A stretch of 64,000 nucleotides of DNA from Salinisphaera aquimarina (GCF_042643355.1 NZ_JBHRSS010000006.1:62001-126000), one strand, 5' to 3'. Shown: positions 7,713 through 16,725, counted from the first letter of the stretch. Numbers and translations are program-made. The notes: generated by a model from the letters alone, not told the origin.

Positions 7713-8840
7713 CTATTTTGCGTCGTCGCGGCCCTGCACATACTCGACCACTTCCAGACCGAAGCCGGAAATCGCCTGCATGCGCATCGGCGCGGACAGC
7801 ACGCGCATCCGACGCACGCCCAGATCGGTGAGAATCTGCGCGCCGACACCGTAGGTACGCAGGATCCGGCTATCGTCGCCGCTCTCGTCGTGGGAGGCCT
7901 CCGGGGCATGGCCTTCGACGATGCGGATGCGCTCAATCAGCTCACGCGCGGTTTCCGGCTTGCGCAATATCACCACCACGCCGCGACCTTCTTCCGCCAC
8001 GCGCGCCAGCGTATCGCGCAGCGGCCAGCCGAACTCACCATGGCGCACGCCGAGCATGTCGGCCAGCGTATTGCGTACGTGCACGCGCACCAGCGTGGGA
8101 TCTTCCGGATCGATATCGCCGCGCACCATGGCGAAATGCAGCACCTTGTCGACTTCGTCCTCGAAGGAATACAGCGTGAACGGGCCGAATTCGGTTTCCA
8201 CCCGCGATTCGGTCACGCGCACCACGGTGCGCTCATTCTCGATCCGATAGCGGATCAGGTCGGCGATGGTGCCCAGCTTGATATCGTGTTCGGCGGCGAA
8301 GGTCTCGAGATCCGGCAACCGTGCCATCGTGCCGTCCTCGTTGAGGATTTCGACAATCACCGACGCCGGCTCCAGGCCCGCCAGGCGCGCGAGGTCACAG
8401 CCCGCCTCGGTATGGCCGGCACGCGCCAGGGTGCCGCCCGGCTGCGACATGAGCGGAAAGATATGGCCCGGCTGGACCAGATCCGAGGGCGCCGCATCAC
8501 GCTTGACCGCGGCGCGCACGGTCTGGGCGCGATCGTGGGCGGAGATGCCGGTGGTCACGCCTTCCGCGGCTTCGATGGAGAGGGTGAAATTGGTCGACTG
8601 CTCGGCGTCGCTGGCGGCCACCATCAATGGCAGATGCAGCTGGCGGCAGCGTTCACGGGTGAGCGTCAGACAGATCAGGCCGCGCCCGTAGCGCGCCATG
8701 AAGTTGATGTCTTCCGGGCGCACGCATTCGGCGGCCATGATCAGATCACCCTCGTTCTCGCGGTTGGCGTCGTCGAGCATGATCACCATGCGCCCGTTGC
8801 GCATGTCGTCGACGACCGCCTCGATCGGGCTGATAGCCAT
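7713..8840 (-). CDS. ribBA: 3,4-dihydroxy-2-butanone-4-phosphate synthase with degenerate GTP cyclohydrolase II domain
   Basis: Residues 1-205 are RibB: RENEGDLIMAAE, GLICLTLT, DAEQSTNFTLSIEA and GHTEAGCDLARLAGL carry the metal and ribulose-5-phosphate ligands. Residues 206-375 align in layout with RibA (GPFTLYSFEDEVDKVLHFAMVRGDI, RVHVRNTLADMLGV, ILRTYGVGAQILTDLGVRRMRVLS), but the zinc-binding cysteines of real GTP cyclohydrolase II are missing; the segment that should read like SECLTGD...CDCG has none. Only the RibB activity is therefore expected, as in the RibBX-type proteins of other gammaproteobacteria. A separate functional RibA must be elsewhere. It sits between ribE and ribH in the operon. 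Confidence 0.93.
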   Translation of the reverse strand: MAISPIEAVVDDMRNGRMVIMLDDANRENEGDLIMAAECVRPEDINFMARYGRGLICLTLTRERCRQLHLPLMVAASDAEQSTNFTLSIEAAEGVTTGISAHDRAQTVRAAVKRDAAPSDLVQPGHIFPLMSQPGGTLARAGHTEAGCDLARLAGLEPASVIVEILNEDGTMARLPDLETFAAEHDIKLGTIADLIRYRIENERTVVRVTESRVETEFGPFTLYSFEDEVDKVLHFAMVRGDIDPEDPTLVRVHVRNTLADMLGVRHGEFGWPLRDTLARVAEEGRGVVVILRKPETARELIERIRIVEGHAPEASHDESGDDSRILRTYGVGAQILTDLGVRRMRVLSAPMRMQAISGFGLEVVEYVQGRDDAK

Positions 8841-8964
8841 GTGACATTCCTTGCTTGCTGGGGCGCCACACTCGGCGGCGCATTAGCCGTAAAGGCTTTG
8901 GCTGCGCAGTGTAGCACCGCGCCGGCGCTAATCCGCGCGCCGCGGCGCGGCCCGATTCAGCCGT

Positions 8965-9558
8965 TCAACCGACCTCGTTGAGGCGTGCCAGATAACGCGC
9001 GATCACGTCGATCTCCAGATTCACGCGATCGCCGACGGCGCGGTCGCCGAGCGTGGTATGCGCCATGGTATGCGGCACGATATTGACGCCGAAACGATCG
9101 TTGTCGACTTCATTCACGGTGAGACTGATGCCGTCCACACAGACCGAGCCCTTGGGTGCGAAAAACCGCTTGAGATGATCGGGCACCGAGAACGTCAGCC
9201 GCCAGGAACGCGCGTCCTGGGTGCGCGCTTCAAGCACGCCGAAGCCATCGACATGGCCGGACACGAGATGACCGCCCAGCGGTTCGCCCGCATGCAGCGC
9301 GCCTTCGAGATTCACGCGCGAGCCGGGTTCGAGACTGCCCAGCGTGGTCAGCGACAGCGTTTCCTGCGACACATCGGCGGCAAACTGTTGCGCACCCAGT
9401 TCCACCGCAGTCAGGCACACGCCGGACACGGCGATGCTGTCACCGAGCGCGACAGCACCCAGTTCGGTAGCCCCGGTATCGATGACGATGCGCGTATCGC
9501 CGCCCTTTTCGCGCTGCTGCACGACCGTGCCTATACCCTTGATGATGCCGGTAAACAC
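8965..9558 (-). CDS. ribE: Riboflavin synthase alpha chain
   Basis: Dismutates two lumazines into riboflavin and the RibD-type pyrimidine. The 197-residue product shows the two tandem lumazine-binding barrels: the first starts FTGIIKGIG and holds SIAVSGVCLTAVE, the second GHVDGFGVL and SVCVDGISLTVNEV. The start is GTG at 9558 (canonical M/V-FTGII), preceded by an excellent AAGGAG ribosome site; an upstream in-frame ATG would overlap ribD and lacks homology. The spacing to the ribD stop is 1 nt, which implies translational coupling. Confidence 0.97.
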   Translation of the reverse strand: MFTGIIKGIGTVVQQREKGGDTRIVIDTGATELGAVALGDSIAVSGVCLTAVELGAQQFAADVSQETLSLTTLGSLEPGSRVNLEGALHAGEPLGGHLVSGHVDGFGVLEARTQDARSWRLTFSVPDHLKRFFAPKGSVCVDGISLTVNEVDNDRFGVNIVPHTMAHTTLGDRAVGDRVNLEIDVIARYLARLNEVG

Positions 9559-9559
9559 G

Positions 9560-10693
9560 TCAGTCTCCTTCGTCTTCGCTGCGTTTCGGCCGGGCGCGGA
9601 TACGCCAGTCGGCGCCGACGGGCTCGATCGCGTCGACGACCAGTTGCCGTGCGTCGGCCAATGTCTGTACACCCGGCAGCTTCAACAGACTCCGGCCGCC
9701 GTCACCGAGCAGTGTCGGCGCCATGTAGATCATGTATTCATCCACCAGCCCGGCCTGCGCGAGCGCGCCGGCCAGCGTAGGCCCGGCTTCCACCAGCACG
9801 TCGTTGATTTCGCGCTCGCCAAGCAAGGCCATAACAGCGGCCAGATCTAGGCCGGCGCCACGTGTGCCGACTTGTTCGATGCGGGCGCCGGCAGCTTGCA
9901 GCGCCTGGATACGCGTGCGATCGCCGCTGGCGGTAAATACGAGCGTGTCGCCGGGCAAGCCGAGCAGCTTTGCCGACGGCGAAATCTCGAGATGACTGTC
10001 GAGCACCACGCGCAGCGGCTGCGGCCATTCGCCCGCCAGCCGCACGCTCAGGGACGGATCGTCCGCGACCAGCGTGCCGCGACCGATCATCACCGCGCCC
10101 GATTCGGCGCGCAGCCGATGCACATCGTCGCGCGCCGTATCGCCCGTGATCCACTGGCTTTCACCATTGGCCGCCGCGGTGCGCCCGTCCAGACTCATGG
10201 CCAGCTTCACGCGCACACGCGGCCGGCCCTGGCGCATGCGCTGGTTGAAACCGGCGTTGATCTGCGCGCAGCGCTCGGCGAGCACGCCGGTGACCACATC
10301 GATGCCGGCCGCGCGCAGGCGGGCCACGCCCTGCCCGTCGACACGCGGGTTCGGATCCTGGGTGCCCACTACCACCCGCGCGATATCGGCCTCGATCAGC
10401 GCGTCGACACAGGGCGGCGTGCGCCCGGTATGGCTGCATGGCTCGAGCGTTACATAGGCGGTCGCGCCGCGCGCCGAGCCGCCACGGCGTTCGAGGTCGG
10501 CCAGCGCCGCGCGCTCGGCGTGCGGCTCGCCGGCACGCTCGTGCCAGCCCTCGCCGATGATCGCCTCGTCCTTGACCAGAACACAGCCCACGCGCGGATT
10601 AGGCCGCGTCGTGTACCAGCCGCGCCCGGCCAGTTCGAGCGCGCGCTGCATGAAATAGGCATGCACCGAACGCCGGATGGGGGTGTCGTTCAT
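9560..10693 (-). CDS. ribD: Bifunctional pyrimidine deaminase/reductase
   Basis: RibD deaminates and then reduces the ribosylamino-pyrimidine early in riboflavin synthesis. The 377-residue protein has an N-terminal cytidine-deaminase-like domain with GEPHAERAAL (zinc His and catalytic Glu) and TLEPCSHTGRTPPC (two zinc Cys), and a C-terminal DHFR-like reductase with RVRVKLAMSLDGRTA and DVLVEAGPTLAGAL. The ATG overlaps the nrdR stop by one base (TGATG), so the two are coupled. Confidence 0.97.
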   Translation of the reverse strand: MNDTPIRRSVHAYFMQRALELAGRGWYTTRPNPRVGCVLVKDEAIIGEGWHERAGEPHAERAALADLERRGGSARGATAYVTLEPCSHTGRTPPCVDALIEADIARVVVGTQDPNPRVDGQGVARLRAAGIDVVTGVLAERCAQINAGFNQRMRQGRPRVRVKLAMSLDGRTAAANGESQWITGDTARDDVHRLRAESGAVMIGRGTLVADDPSLSVRLAGEWPQPLRVVLDSHLEISPSAKLLGLPGDTLVFTASGDRTRIQALQAAGARIEQVGTRGAGLDLAAVMALLGEREINDVLVEAGPTLAGALAQAGLVDEYMIYMAPTLLGDGGRSLLKLPGVQTLADARQLVVDAIEPVGADWRIRARPKRSEDEGD

Positions 10694-11223
10694 CAGCCCG
10701 TCCCGCCGGTCTTCGGGTCGATCGGATTGGTGCCGTTGTCGATCAGCGACAGCTGGCCACTGCGGCGGCCCGGCGTCGCCTCCAGCCGTTCGATTTCCTC
10801 GCGGAACGCGTTGACGTCCTCGAAGCGGCGATAGACCGAGGCAAAGCGCACGAAAGCGACCTGGTCGAGCTCGCGCAGTTCTTCCATCACCCATTCGCCG
10901 AGCTGGCGCGAGGCCACTTCACGCTCCGCGTCGGTGCGCAGGCGCTGCAGGATATGACTGATGGCGGTATCGATGGCTTCCGCGGCGACCGGCCGCTTGT
11001 AGAGCGCCCGGGTCACGCCCTGGCGCAGTTTCGACTCGTCGAAAGGTTCCGGCGTGCCGTCATTCTTGACGATACGCGGCAAGACCAGCTCCGCGGTTTC
11101 GAACGTCGTGAAACGCGCACCGCATTCCGGGCATTCGCGGCGTCGACGCACCTGGCTCCCTTCGGCCGCCAGACGCGAATCGACCACGCGGGTGGCGCGC
11201 TCGTCACAGAACGGACATTGCAC
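10693..11223 (-). CDS. nrdR: Transcriptional repressor NrdR
   Basis: NrdR senses ATP/dATP and represses ribonucleotide reductase genes by binding NrdR boxes. The 176-residue product has the N-terminal zinc ribbon (CPFC at residues 3-6, then CPEC) followed by the ATP-cone (LVLPRIVKNDGTPEPFDESKL...). Length is slightly above the usual 150-160 because of a C-terminal tail of about 25 residues. It lies 24 nt after glyA and overlaps ribD, the standard gammaproteobacterial arrangement. Confidence 0.96.
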   Translation of the reverse strand: MQCPFCDERATRVVDSRLAAEGSQVRRRRECPECGARFTTFETAELVLPRIVKNDGTPEPFDESKLRQGVTRALYKRPVAAEAIDTAISHILQRLRTDAEREVASRQLGEWVMEELRELDQVAFVRFASVYRRFEDVNAFREEIERLEATPGRRSGQLSLIDNGTNPIDPKTGGTG

Positions 11224-11247
11224 GACAGTGTCTCGAAATCGTGCGGA

Positions 11248-12537
11248 TCAGGCAGCGCCGCGCGCGGCGTGACGATATACCGGGTGGGCAGCGCACAGCT
11301 GGGTCACGCCCTCGCGCACCCGGGCCACGACTGCATCGACATCGGCGTCTTTTGCCAACGCGTCCAGCACATCGCAGACCCAGGACGCGATCTGGCGTAC
11401 GTCGTCCTCGTCGAAGCCGCGTGTGGTCGCCGCCGGCGTGCCGATACGCAGACCCGAGGTCACGAACGGCGAGCGCGGGTCGTTGGGCACCGCGTTCTTG
11501 TTGGCGGTGATATGCGCGCTGCCCAGGCACGCTTCGGCGTCCTTGCCGGTAATGTCCTGCTTGACCAGGCTGACCAGCATCAGATGATTGTCGGTGCCGC
11601 CGGAAACCACGTCATAGCCACGATCCACGAACACCTGGGCCATCGCCTGGGCGTTGAGCACGACCTTGCGCGAGTAGGTATGGAAATCCACCTCGAGCGC
11701 TTCCTTGAAGGCCACGGCCTTGGCCGCGATCACGTGCATCAGCGGGCCGCCCTGGGTGCCCGGAAACACCGCCGAGTTGAGTTTCTTGTAGAGCTTTTCG
11801 TCGCCGGTGGCGGACAGGATCAGGCCACCGCGCGGACCGCGCAGCGTCTTGTGCGTGGTCGTGGTGACCACATGCGCATGCGGCAACGGGCTCGGGTAGT
11901 TGTCGGTGGCAACCAGGCCGGCCACATGAGCCATGTCCACCATCAGCCAGGCGCCGACAGAATCGGCGATCTTGCGCATCCGCGCCCAGTCGATCCGGCG
12001 CGAATAGGCAGAAAAACCGGCCACGACCATCTTGGGTTCGTGCTCGGTGGCCAGGCGCTGGACCTCGTCGTAATCGATCAGCCCGGTATCGTCGTCGAGC
12101 CCGTACTGGATAGCGTTGTAGTTCCGGCCCGAAAAATTCGGCGCCGCGCCGTGGGTGAGATGGCCGCCGGCATCCAGGCTCATGCCCAGAATCGTGTCGC
12201 CGGGCTTGACCAGGGCCAGATAGACTGCGGCATTGGCCTGCGCGCCCGAATGCGGCTGCACGTTCGCGAAGTCGCAGTTGAACAGCTTGCAGGCGCGCTT
12301 GATCGCCAGCTCCTCGGCTACGTCCACATACTCGCAGCCGCCATAGAAACGCTTGCCGGGATAGCCTTCCGCGTACTTGTTGGTCAGCAGCGAGCCCTGG
12401 GCTTCCATGACCCGCGGACTGGTGTAGTTCTCGGAAGCGATCAGCTCGATATGGTCTTCCTGGCGCTGATCCTCGTTGCCGATCGCTGCGGCCAGTTCCG
12501 GATCGAATTCGGCGATACGCTGGGCGGAGTCAAACAT
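11248..12537 (-). CDS. glyA: Serine hydroxymethyltransferase
   Basis: PLP enzyme that converts serine and THF to glycine and 5,10-methylene-THF. The 429-residue protein has ELIASENYTSPRVMEAQGS, YAEGYPGKRFYGGCEYVD, LFNCDFANVQPHSGAQAN and the PLP-lysine motif VVTTTTHKTLRGPRGG. The start MFDSAQRIAEFDPEL is typical; in-frame upstream starts would run into the intergenic hairpin. It is probably the first gene of the operon that runs to thiL and supplies methylene-THF to FolD. Confidence 0.97.
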   Translation of the reverse strand: MFDSAQRIAEFDPELAAAIGNEDQRQEDHIELIASENYTSPRVMEAQGSLLTNKYAEGYPGKRFYGGCEYVDVAEELAIKRACKLFNCDFANVQPHSGAQANAAVYLALVKPGDTILGMSLDAGGHLTHGAAPNFSGRNYNAIQYGLDDDTGLIDYDEVQRLATEHEPKMVVAGFSAYSRRIDWARMRKIADSVGAWLMVDMAHVAGLVATDNYPSPLPHAHVVTTTTHKTLRGPRGGLILSATGDEKLYKKLNSAVFPGTQGGPLMHVIAAKAVAFKEALEVDFHTYSRKVVLNAQAMAQVFVDRGYDVVSGGTDNHLMLVSLVKQDITGKDAEACLGSAHITANKNAVPNDPRSPFVTSGLRIGTPAATTRGFDEDDVRQIASWVCDVLDALAKDADVDAVVARVREGVTQLCAAHPVYRHAARGAA

Positions 12538-12648
12538 GATCGAATGCTCGGGTTGAAGAACGTAGAAAGCGGCGCGCCGGCGTCGCGCACGGCGACCATC
12601 GACACGTTTCCGGATTTTATAAGGGCGCATAGTGTAGCGCAGACCACG

Positions 12649-12675
12649 CGCGCACCCCATATGTAGGGGTGCGCG
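12649..12675. other. Hairpin between nadA and glyA
   Basis: A 10-bp GC-rich perfect stem (CGCGCACCCC with GGGGTGCGCG) and a 7-nt loop stand just downstream of the nadA stop on the minus strand. There is no T-run after it, so it is not a textbook intrinsic terminator, but it could stall or protect the nadA transcript. Confidence 0.5.
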
Positions 12676-12680
12676 ACGCG

Positions 12681-13796
12681 TCAGGCCGTGATTTCCAGCA
12701 TCAGGTCCAGCGCCGCCCTGGCTTCGCGCGCTTCATCGGCGTCGACCCTGATCTGATTCACCACATGTCCCTCGACCAGATTGTCCATCACCCACGCCAG
12801 ATGCTGTGGGTCGGTACGGAACATGGTCGAGCACATGCACACCACCGGCGACATGAACTGGACCTTCACGCCCTTGTCGGCCATCTCGTGATGCAGTCGA
12901 TTGACGAGATTGAGCTCGGTGCCGACCAGCCAGTGGCTGCCCGGCGCGCTGGCACGGACCGTTTTCAGGATCGTCTCGGTGGAACCGACGACATCCGAGG
13001 CCTGGCAGACCTCGAAGCTGTTCTCCGGGTGCGAGATGACCTTGCCCTGCGGATGTTCTTCGCGAAACTTCTTGACGTGGTTCGGATGAAACATCTGGTG
13101 GACCGAGCAGAAGCCCTTCCACAGGATCATCCTGGCGTTCTTGATCTCGTCGGCGGTCAATCCGCCCATGGGCTTGCCGTAGTCCCAGACCACCATCTCG
13201 TCGAGCGCGATGCCCATGTCATAGGCCGTATTGCGGCCCAGATGCTGGTCGGGAAAGAACAGCACCTTTTCGCGCCGCGAGAACGACCAGTCGAGCACGC
13301 CGCGCGCGTTGGACGACGTGCAGACGATGCCGCCGTGGCGGCCACAGAACGCCTTCAGGTCGGCCGCCGAGTTGATATAGGTGACCGGCGTGATCGTCTC
13401 GTCCGGATCGAGCACCTCGGACAGTTCGCGCCAGGCGCGTTCGACGTTGCGCAGATTGGCCATGTCGGCCATCGAACACCCGGCGGCGATATCCGGCAGG
13501 ATGACGGTCTGATCGTCGCGGGTAAGAATATCCGCGACTTCGGCCATGAAGTGCACGCCGCAGAACACGATGTATTCGGCATCGGAGGCGGCGGCCTGGG
13601 CCGAGAGCTTGAGCGAGTCACCGGAAAAATCCGCGTGCGCGAAGACTTCATCACGCTGATAATGGTGGCCAAGGATTGCGCAGCGCGAGCCGAGCACGTC
13701 CTTGGCGGCGCGGATTCGCGCATCGCAGGTCGCGTCGTCGTAGCGGGCGAAATCCTGCAGGGCCAGTGCGGTTGCGGTCATGTCTATGGCGGGCAA
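12681..13796 (-). CDS. nadA: Quinolinate synthase
   Basis: Fe-S enzyme that condenses iminoaspartate with dihydroxyacetone phosphate to quinolinate in NAD synthesis. The 371-residue product contains the three expected cluster cysteines in AAGCSMADM, GGIVCTSSNARG and SPVVCMCSTMF, plus the substrate motifs LGHHYQRDEV and VFCGVHFMAE. The annotated start gives MPAIDMTATALALQ; the second Met (13781) is an alternative. It is divergent from the DUF6502 gene with an 84-bp shared promoter region. Confidence 0.96.
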   Translation of the reverse strand: MPAIDMTATALALQDFARYDDATCDARIRAAKDVLGSRCAILGHHYQRDEVFAHADFSGDSLKLSAQAAASDAEYIVFCGVHFMAEVADILTRDDQTVILPDIAAGCSMADMANLRNVERAWRELSEVLDPDETITPVTYINSAADLKAFCGRHGGIVCTSSNARGVLDWSFSRREKVLFFPDQHLGRNTAYDMGIALDEMVVWDYGKPMGGLTADEIKNARMILWKGFCSVHQMFHPNHVKKFREEHPQGKVISHPENSFEVCQASDVVGSTETILKTVRASAPGSHWLVGTELNLVNRLHHEMADKGVKVQFMSPVVCMCSTMFRTDPQHLAWVMDNLVEGHVVNQIRVDADEAREARAALDLMLEITA

Positions 13797-13842
13797 GAAT
13801 CGTCCGAGAAATGTAACACAGGCCGCATCGAAAACGGGCCAA

Positions 13843-13880
13843 AATCACGGTCGCATCGGTTAAGGGATATAATTCCCAGC
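13843..13880 (+). promoter_or_regulatory. Likely promoter of the DUF6502-DUF5666 pair
   Basis: A perfect TATAAT lies at 13868-13873. Transcription would be expected to start about 7 nt later, at or next to the A of the ATG at 13881, so the message may be leaderless; the only purine-rich stretch (AAGGG at 13862-13866) is too far away and would not be in the transcript. No good -35 hexamer is present at 17 bp. Confidence 0.45.
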
Positions 13881-14723
13881 ATGAACGATTCCGCACGACA
13901 ATGGCTGGCTCGTGCCTGCCACAGGCTACTGCGTCCACTGGTGCGGATTCTGCTGCGTCACGGCATCGCCTACCGTGATTTTTCCGAGATCGTGCGCTCT
14001 GTCTACGCGGAAGTCGCGCGCGAATCATTCACCCCGCAGGGCCGCCGCCCGACAGATGCCCATGTGGCGGTGATCACCGGCCTCACCCGCAAGGACGTGA
14101 AACGACTGCGCGAGCAGGCCGATCACGACTACAGCGACGACGTCTGGGGCGGCGCGAACCGCGCGACGCGCGTGCTGTCGGGCTGGCATCGCGACCCCGA
14201 TTTTACCGACGCCCACGGCGCGCCGAAAGCGCTGGCGCTGGACGACGAAACCACCGGTTTCACGGCCCTGGTCCGTCGCTACAGCGGCGATATCCCGGCC
14301 AACGCGATCCTCGAGGAACTCGAACGGGTGATGGCAGTGTCGCGCAGCGCCGAGGATAATATCGAAGTCATCCAGCGCGCCTACGTGCCCGACGCCGGTG
14401 ACGCCGAAAGTCTGCGCATGCTGGGCTCGGCCAGCCACGACCTGCTGGCCACGCTTGAGCACAATCTGTCGCGGCCGGACGGCGCGCACCCCTATTTTCA
14501 GCGCACGGTGTTCAATACGCGGGTCGATGTGCGCGCCCTGCCGATTTTTCATCGGCTGGTATCCCAGCATGGCCAGCAACTTCTGGAGACACTGGACGAC
14601 TGGTTGGAACATCACGAAGTTGCAGCGCAGGATAAAGACAAGCCGGTCAAGAGAACCGGCGTGGGAATCTACTATTTTGAAGATGCGACGCATCCCGAGG
14701 AGAGCGACGACAATGATGGGTAG
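13881..14723 (+). CDS. DUF6502 family protein
   Basis: A 280-residue soluble protein of unknown function. Residues about 10-90 look like a small helical, DNA-binding-like domain (LVRILLRHGIAYRDFSEIVRSVYAEVAR, then HVAVITGLTRKDVKRLREQ), which gives a winged-helix flavour to the N-terminus. The rest is helical and charged (a C-terminal half from SGDIPANAILEELERVMAV). The start is the first ATG after the TATAAT box. The stop overlaps the start of the DUF5666 lipoprotein gene, so the two are translationally coupled. A regulatory role for the lipoprotein partner is inference only. Confidence 0.8.
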   Translation: MNDSARQWLARACHRLLRPLVRILLRHGIAYRDFSEIVRSVYAEVARESFTPQGRRPTDAHVAVITGLTRKDVKRLREQADHDYSDDVWGGANRATRVLSGWHRDPDFTDAHGAPKALALDDETTGFTALVRRYSGDIPANAILEELERVMAVSRSAEDNIEVIQRAYVPDAGDAESLRMLGSASHDLLATLEHNLSRPDGAHPYFQRTVFNTRVDVRALPIFHRLVSQHGQQLLETLDDWLEHHEVAAQDKDKPVKRTGVGIYYFEDATHPEESDDNDG

Positions 14724-16170
14724 CAGTGCAGGCAAACCGAGGGTCCGGTCTCTGCTCGCAGCGCTCATCGCAGGTGCGCTGATTGTCGCCTGCGGCGGCG
14801 GAGCCGACGGCGGTAGCGGCCAGCTGGCCGGCATCGAGGGCACCGGCATCGTGTCCGGTTTCGGCAGCGTCTATGTCAACGGCATCGAATTCGCCACGAC
14901 AGACGCCTCGATCACGGTCGACGGCGAACCCGCCTCCGAGTCGCGTCTGCGGGTGGGCAACGTGGTCCGCGTCGCCGGACGTATCGACAAGGACGGCAAC
15001 GCCCGCGCGGATCGCATCGTGTTCGACCGCAGTCTCGACGGCCCGATCGCGCGGATCGAAGTCGCCCCCGACGGCACCGGCGAACTGGCCGCCCTCGGGC
15101 AGACCGTGCGCTTCGACGGTAATACGGTGTTCGTGAACACGCCAGCCGGCGACCTCGAGAAAGGCGATCTCATTGCGGTCAGCGGCCTGGGCGACGACGG
15201 CTCGCTGCGCGCCACCACGATCCAGCAAGGCCCCACCTATGTGCCGGGCACGACGCGTATTGATGTGGAAGGCATCGTGCGCGACCTGGATGGCAGCAGT
15301 TTCCAGCTCGGCACGCTGCGCGTGAACTACAGCGGCGCCACTATCGAGCCAGGCGCCGACGCCCTGCGCAACGGCACGTATGTCCAGGTGTTCGGCGCGC
15401 AGAACGGCGACGACGACGCCCTGAACGCAGACTCGGTGGCCACGCGCGCTCGTGCACAGGGTGACGACGGCGAACAGCTGTTTCTCGAAGGCTTGATTGG
15501 CGACTTCGCCGGATTGTCCGATTTCTCCGTCAACGGCCAGCGCGTGGACGCAAGCGATGCCGAACGCACGGACACCGCCCCGCTCGCCCCGGGCGCCGGC
15601 GTGAGCATATCCATCCGTGGCAGCCTGCGGGGCGATGTGCTGGTTGCGGACTCCTTTGCCGTGCAGCCGTCGCCCGAGGTCATGCTGCAGGCGCGCCTGG
15701 ACGATGTGAACGCACCGAGCGACGGGCTGGAACTGCTCAGTACCCGCTGGACGGTTCGCGCTGACACCCTCTACAACGACGAACGCAGCGACAACGCCGC
15801 GGGCAACGACCGTCAATTGCGTATCGACCGTCTCGCTTCGGGCGACACCGTTACCGTCCACGGCTATATGGGCCGAACCGGTCTGGTGATGACCCGTCTC
15901 GAGCGCGTTGCCGACGACGCCCAGGGCAATGCCCAGGTGCGCGGGCCGATCGACAGCATCGCCCGCAATGGCGATGGCGGGCGTATCGTCGTGGCCGGCG
16001 CCGAGATCCAGGTCAGCGATGCAACAACCGTGTTTCTCAATGCCGCGGGACAGGCCATCGATGCCGACAACTTCTTCGCCGAAGCAGCGCCCGGCACGGT
16101 GATCAAGGCGATCGGCCCGGACAACGGCAGTCGAATCGACATCGCGCGCAGCGTTCAGCTCAATCGATAA
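14713..16170 (+). CDS. DUF5666-repeat lipoprotein
   Basis: A 485-residue predicted lipoprotein. The signal peptide ends in the lipobox IVAC (Cys about residue 27) followed by a Gly-rich linker. The mature part is made of repeated beta-rich modules with the DUF5666 pattern of IVSGFGSVYVNGIEF, RVGNVVRVAGRID and similar segments, at least five times. The start overlaps the preceding DUF6502 gene by 11 nt. Two adjacent ATGs (14713, 14716) are possible. Cell-surface or periplasmic location is expected; ligand unknown. Confidence 0.85.
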   Translation: MMGSSAGKPRVRSLLAALIAGALIVACGGGADGGSGQLAGIEGTGIVSGFGSVYVNGIEFATTDASITVDGEPASESRLRVGNVVRVAGRIDKDGNARADRIVFDRSLDGPIARIEVAPDGTGELAALGQTVRFDGNTVFVNTPAGDLEKGDLIAVSGLGDDGSLRATTIQQGPTYVPGTTRIDVEGIVRDLDGSSFQLGTLRVNYSGATIEPGADALRNGTYVQVFGAQNGDDDALNADSVATRARAQGDDGEQLFLEGLIGDFAGLSDFSVNGQRVDASDAERTDTAPLAPGAGVSISIRGSLRGDVLVADSFAVQPSPEVMLQARLDDVNAPSDGLELLSTRWTVRADTLYNDERSDNAAGNDRQLRIDRLASGDTVTVHGYMGRTGLVMTRLERVADDAQGNAQVRGPIDSIARNGDGGRIVVAGAEIQVSDATTVFLNAAGQAIDADNFFAEAAPGTVIKAIGPDNGSRIDIARSVQLNR

Positions 16171-16175
16171 GCCGG

Positions 16176-16370
16176 CTAAGCGGCGTCGGTGCGCGGGCGC
16201 CGGCCACGGCCGGTGTGCCGGAACCGGCGTTGGCGCACGATCGAGGCGCCATATTGCAACCCGTATCGCAGCCGGCTCTGCGCGCTCGACCAGTCTTTGG
16301 GGTAATGCCGCCCCAGCCGCGCGAATTCCCTGTCCAGTTCGGCAACCGGCAGGCCCGAATTTGCGATCGG
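16176..16370 (-). pseudogene. Possible 3' remnant of a lost gene
   Basis: An open stretch of about 64 codons ends at a TAG (16176-16178), has high third-position GC like the real genes nearby, and reads like a basic protein C-terminus (AELDREFARLGRHYPKDW...). There is no start codon after the upstream TGA. I do not recognise the protein. It may be a truncated relic; chance cannot be excluded. Confidence 0.3.
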
Positions 16371-16655
16371 CGATCAAGCGCCCTGCGATTGGGGGTCGCC
16401 AACGCCTGAGCGCTGCATGCCAGGCGCCCGCGCTAGTGATGGCATGTGGCCTGCGGGCGCGGCGATGGTCACCCGCCCTGCCATGCTCCACGCACGCATC
16501 CCCCAAGACGACGCCAATCTTGCGCTACACGCTGGCACAGCGCGGATTCGGCGCATGCGCCCCGGCTCGAGATGACAGCAGTACCGCGCTGTGCCCAGCA
16601 GTGCCTGCACCGACCGCAATGGCGCCGACCCCGATACGTGCACAAGCGACACATA
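16371..16655. other. Intergenic stretch without a supportable gene
   Basis: Open frames on both strands are short, Cys/Arg-rich and unlike any family I know. I see no RNA gene. Confidence 0.4.
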
Positions 16656-16688
16656 CAAAAAAACCGGACCGGGTCACCCCGGTCCGGC
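16656..16688 (-). terminator. Rho-independent terminator of the beta-helix gene
   Basis: The 10-bp stem CCGGACCGGG / CCCGGTCCGG (16664-16673 with 16678-16687) is followed on the minus strand by seven consecutive T (16657-16663 on the plus strand as A). It lies about 40 bp after the stop of the 966-residue gene. Confidence 0.9.
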
Positions 16689-16725
16689 CGCTTTCCGGCA
16701 CGTTATGTACGTGCCGTCTCCCAGG

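Noticed and set aside
8841..8964. Possible FMN riboswitch before ribBA
   Set aside because: The 124-nt gap lacks the conserved RFN helices and sequence blocks; it is also inside an operon.
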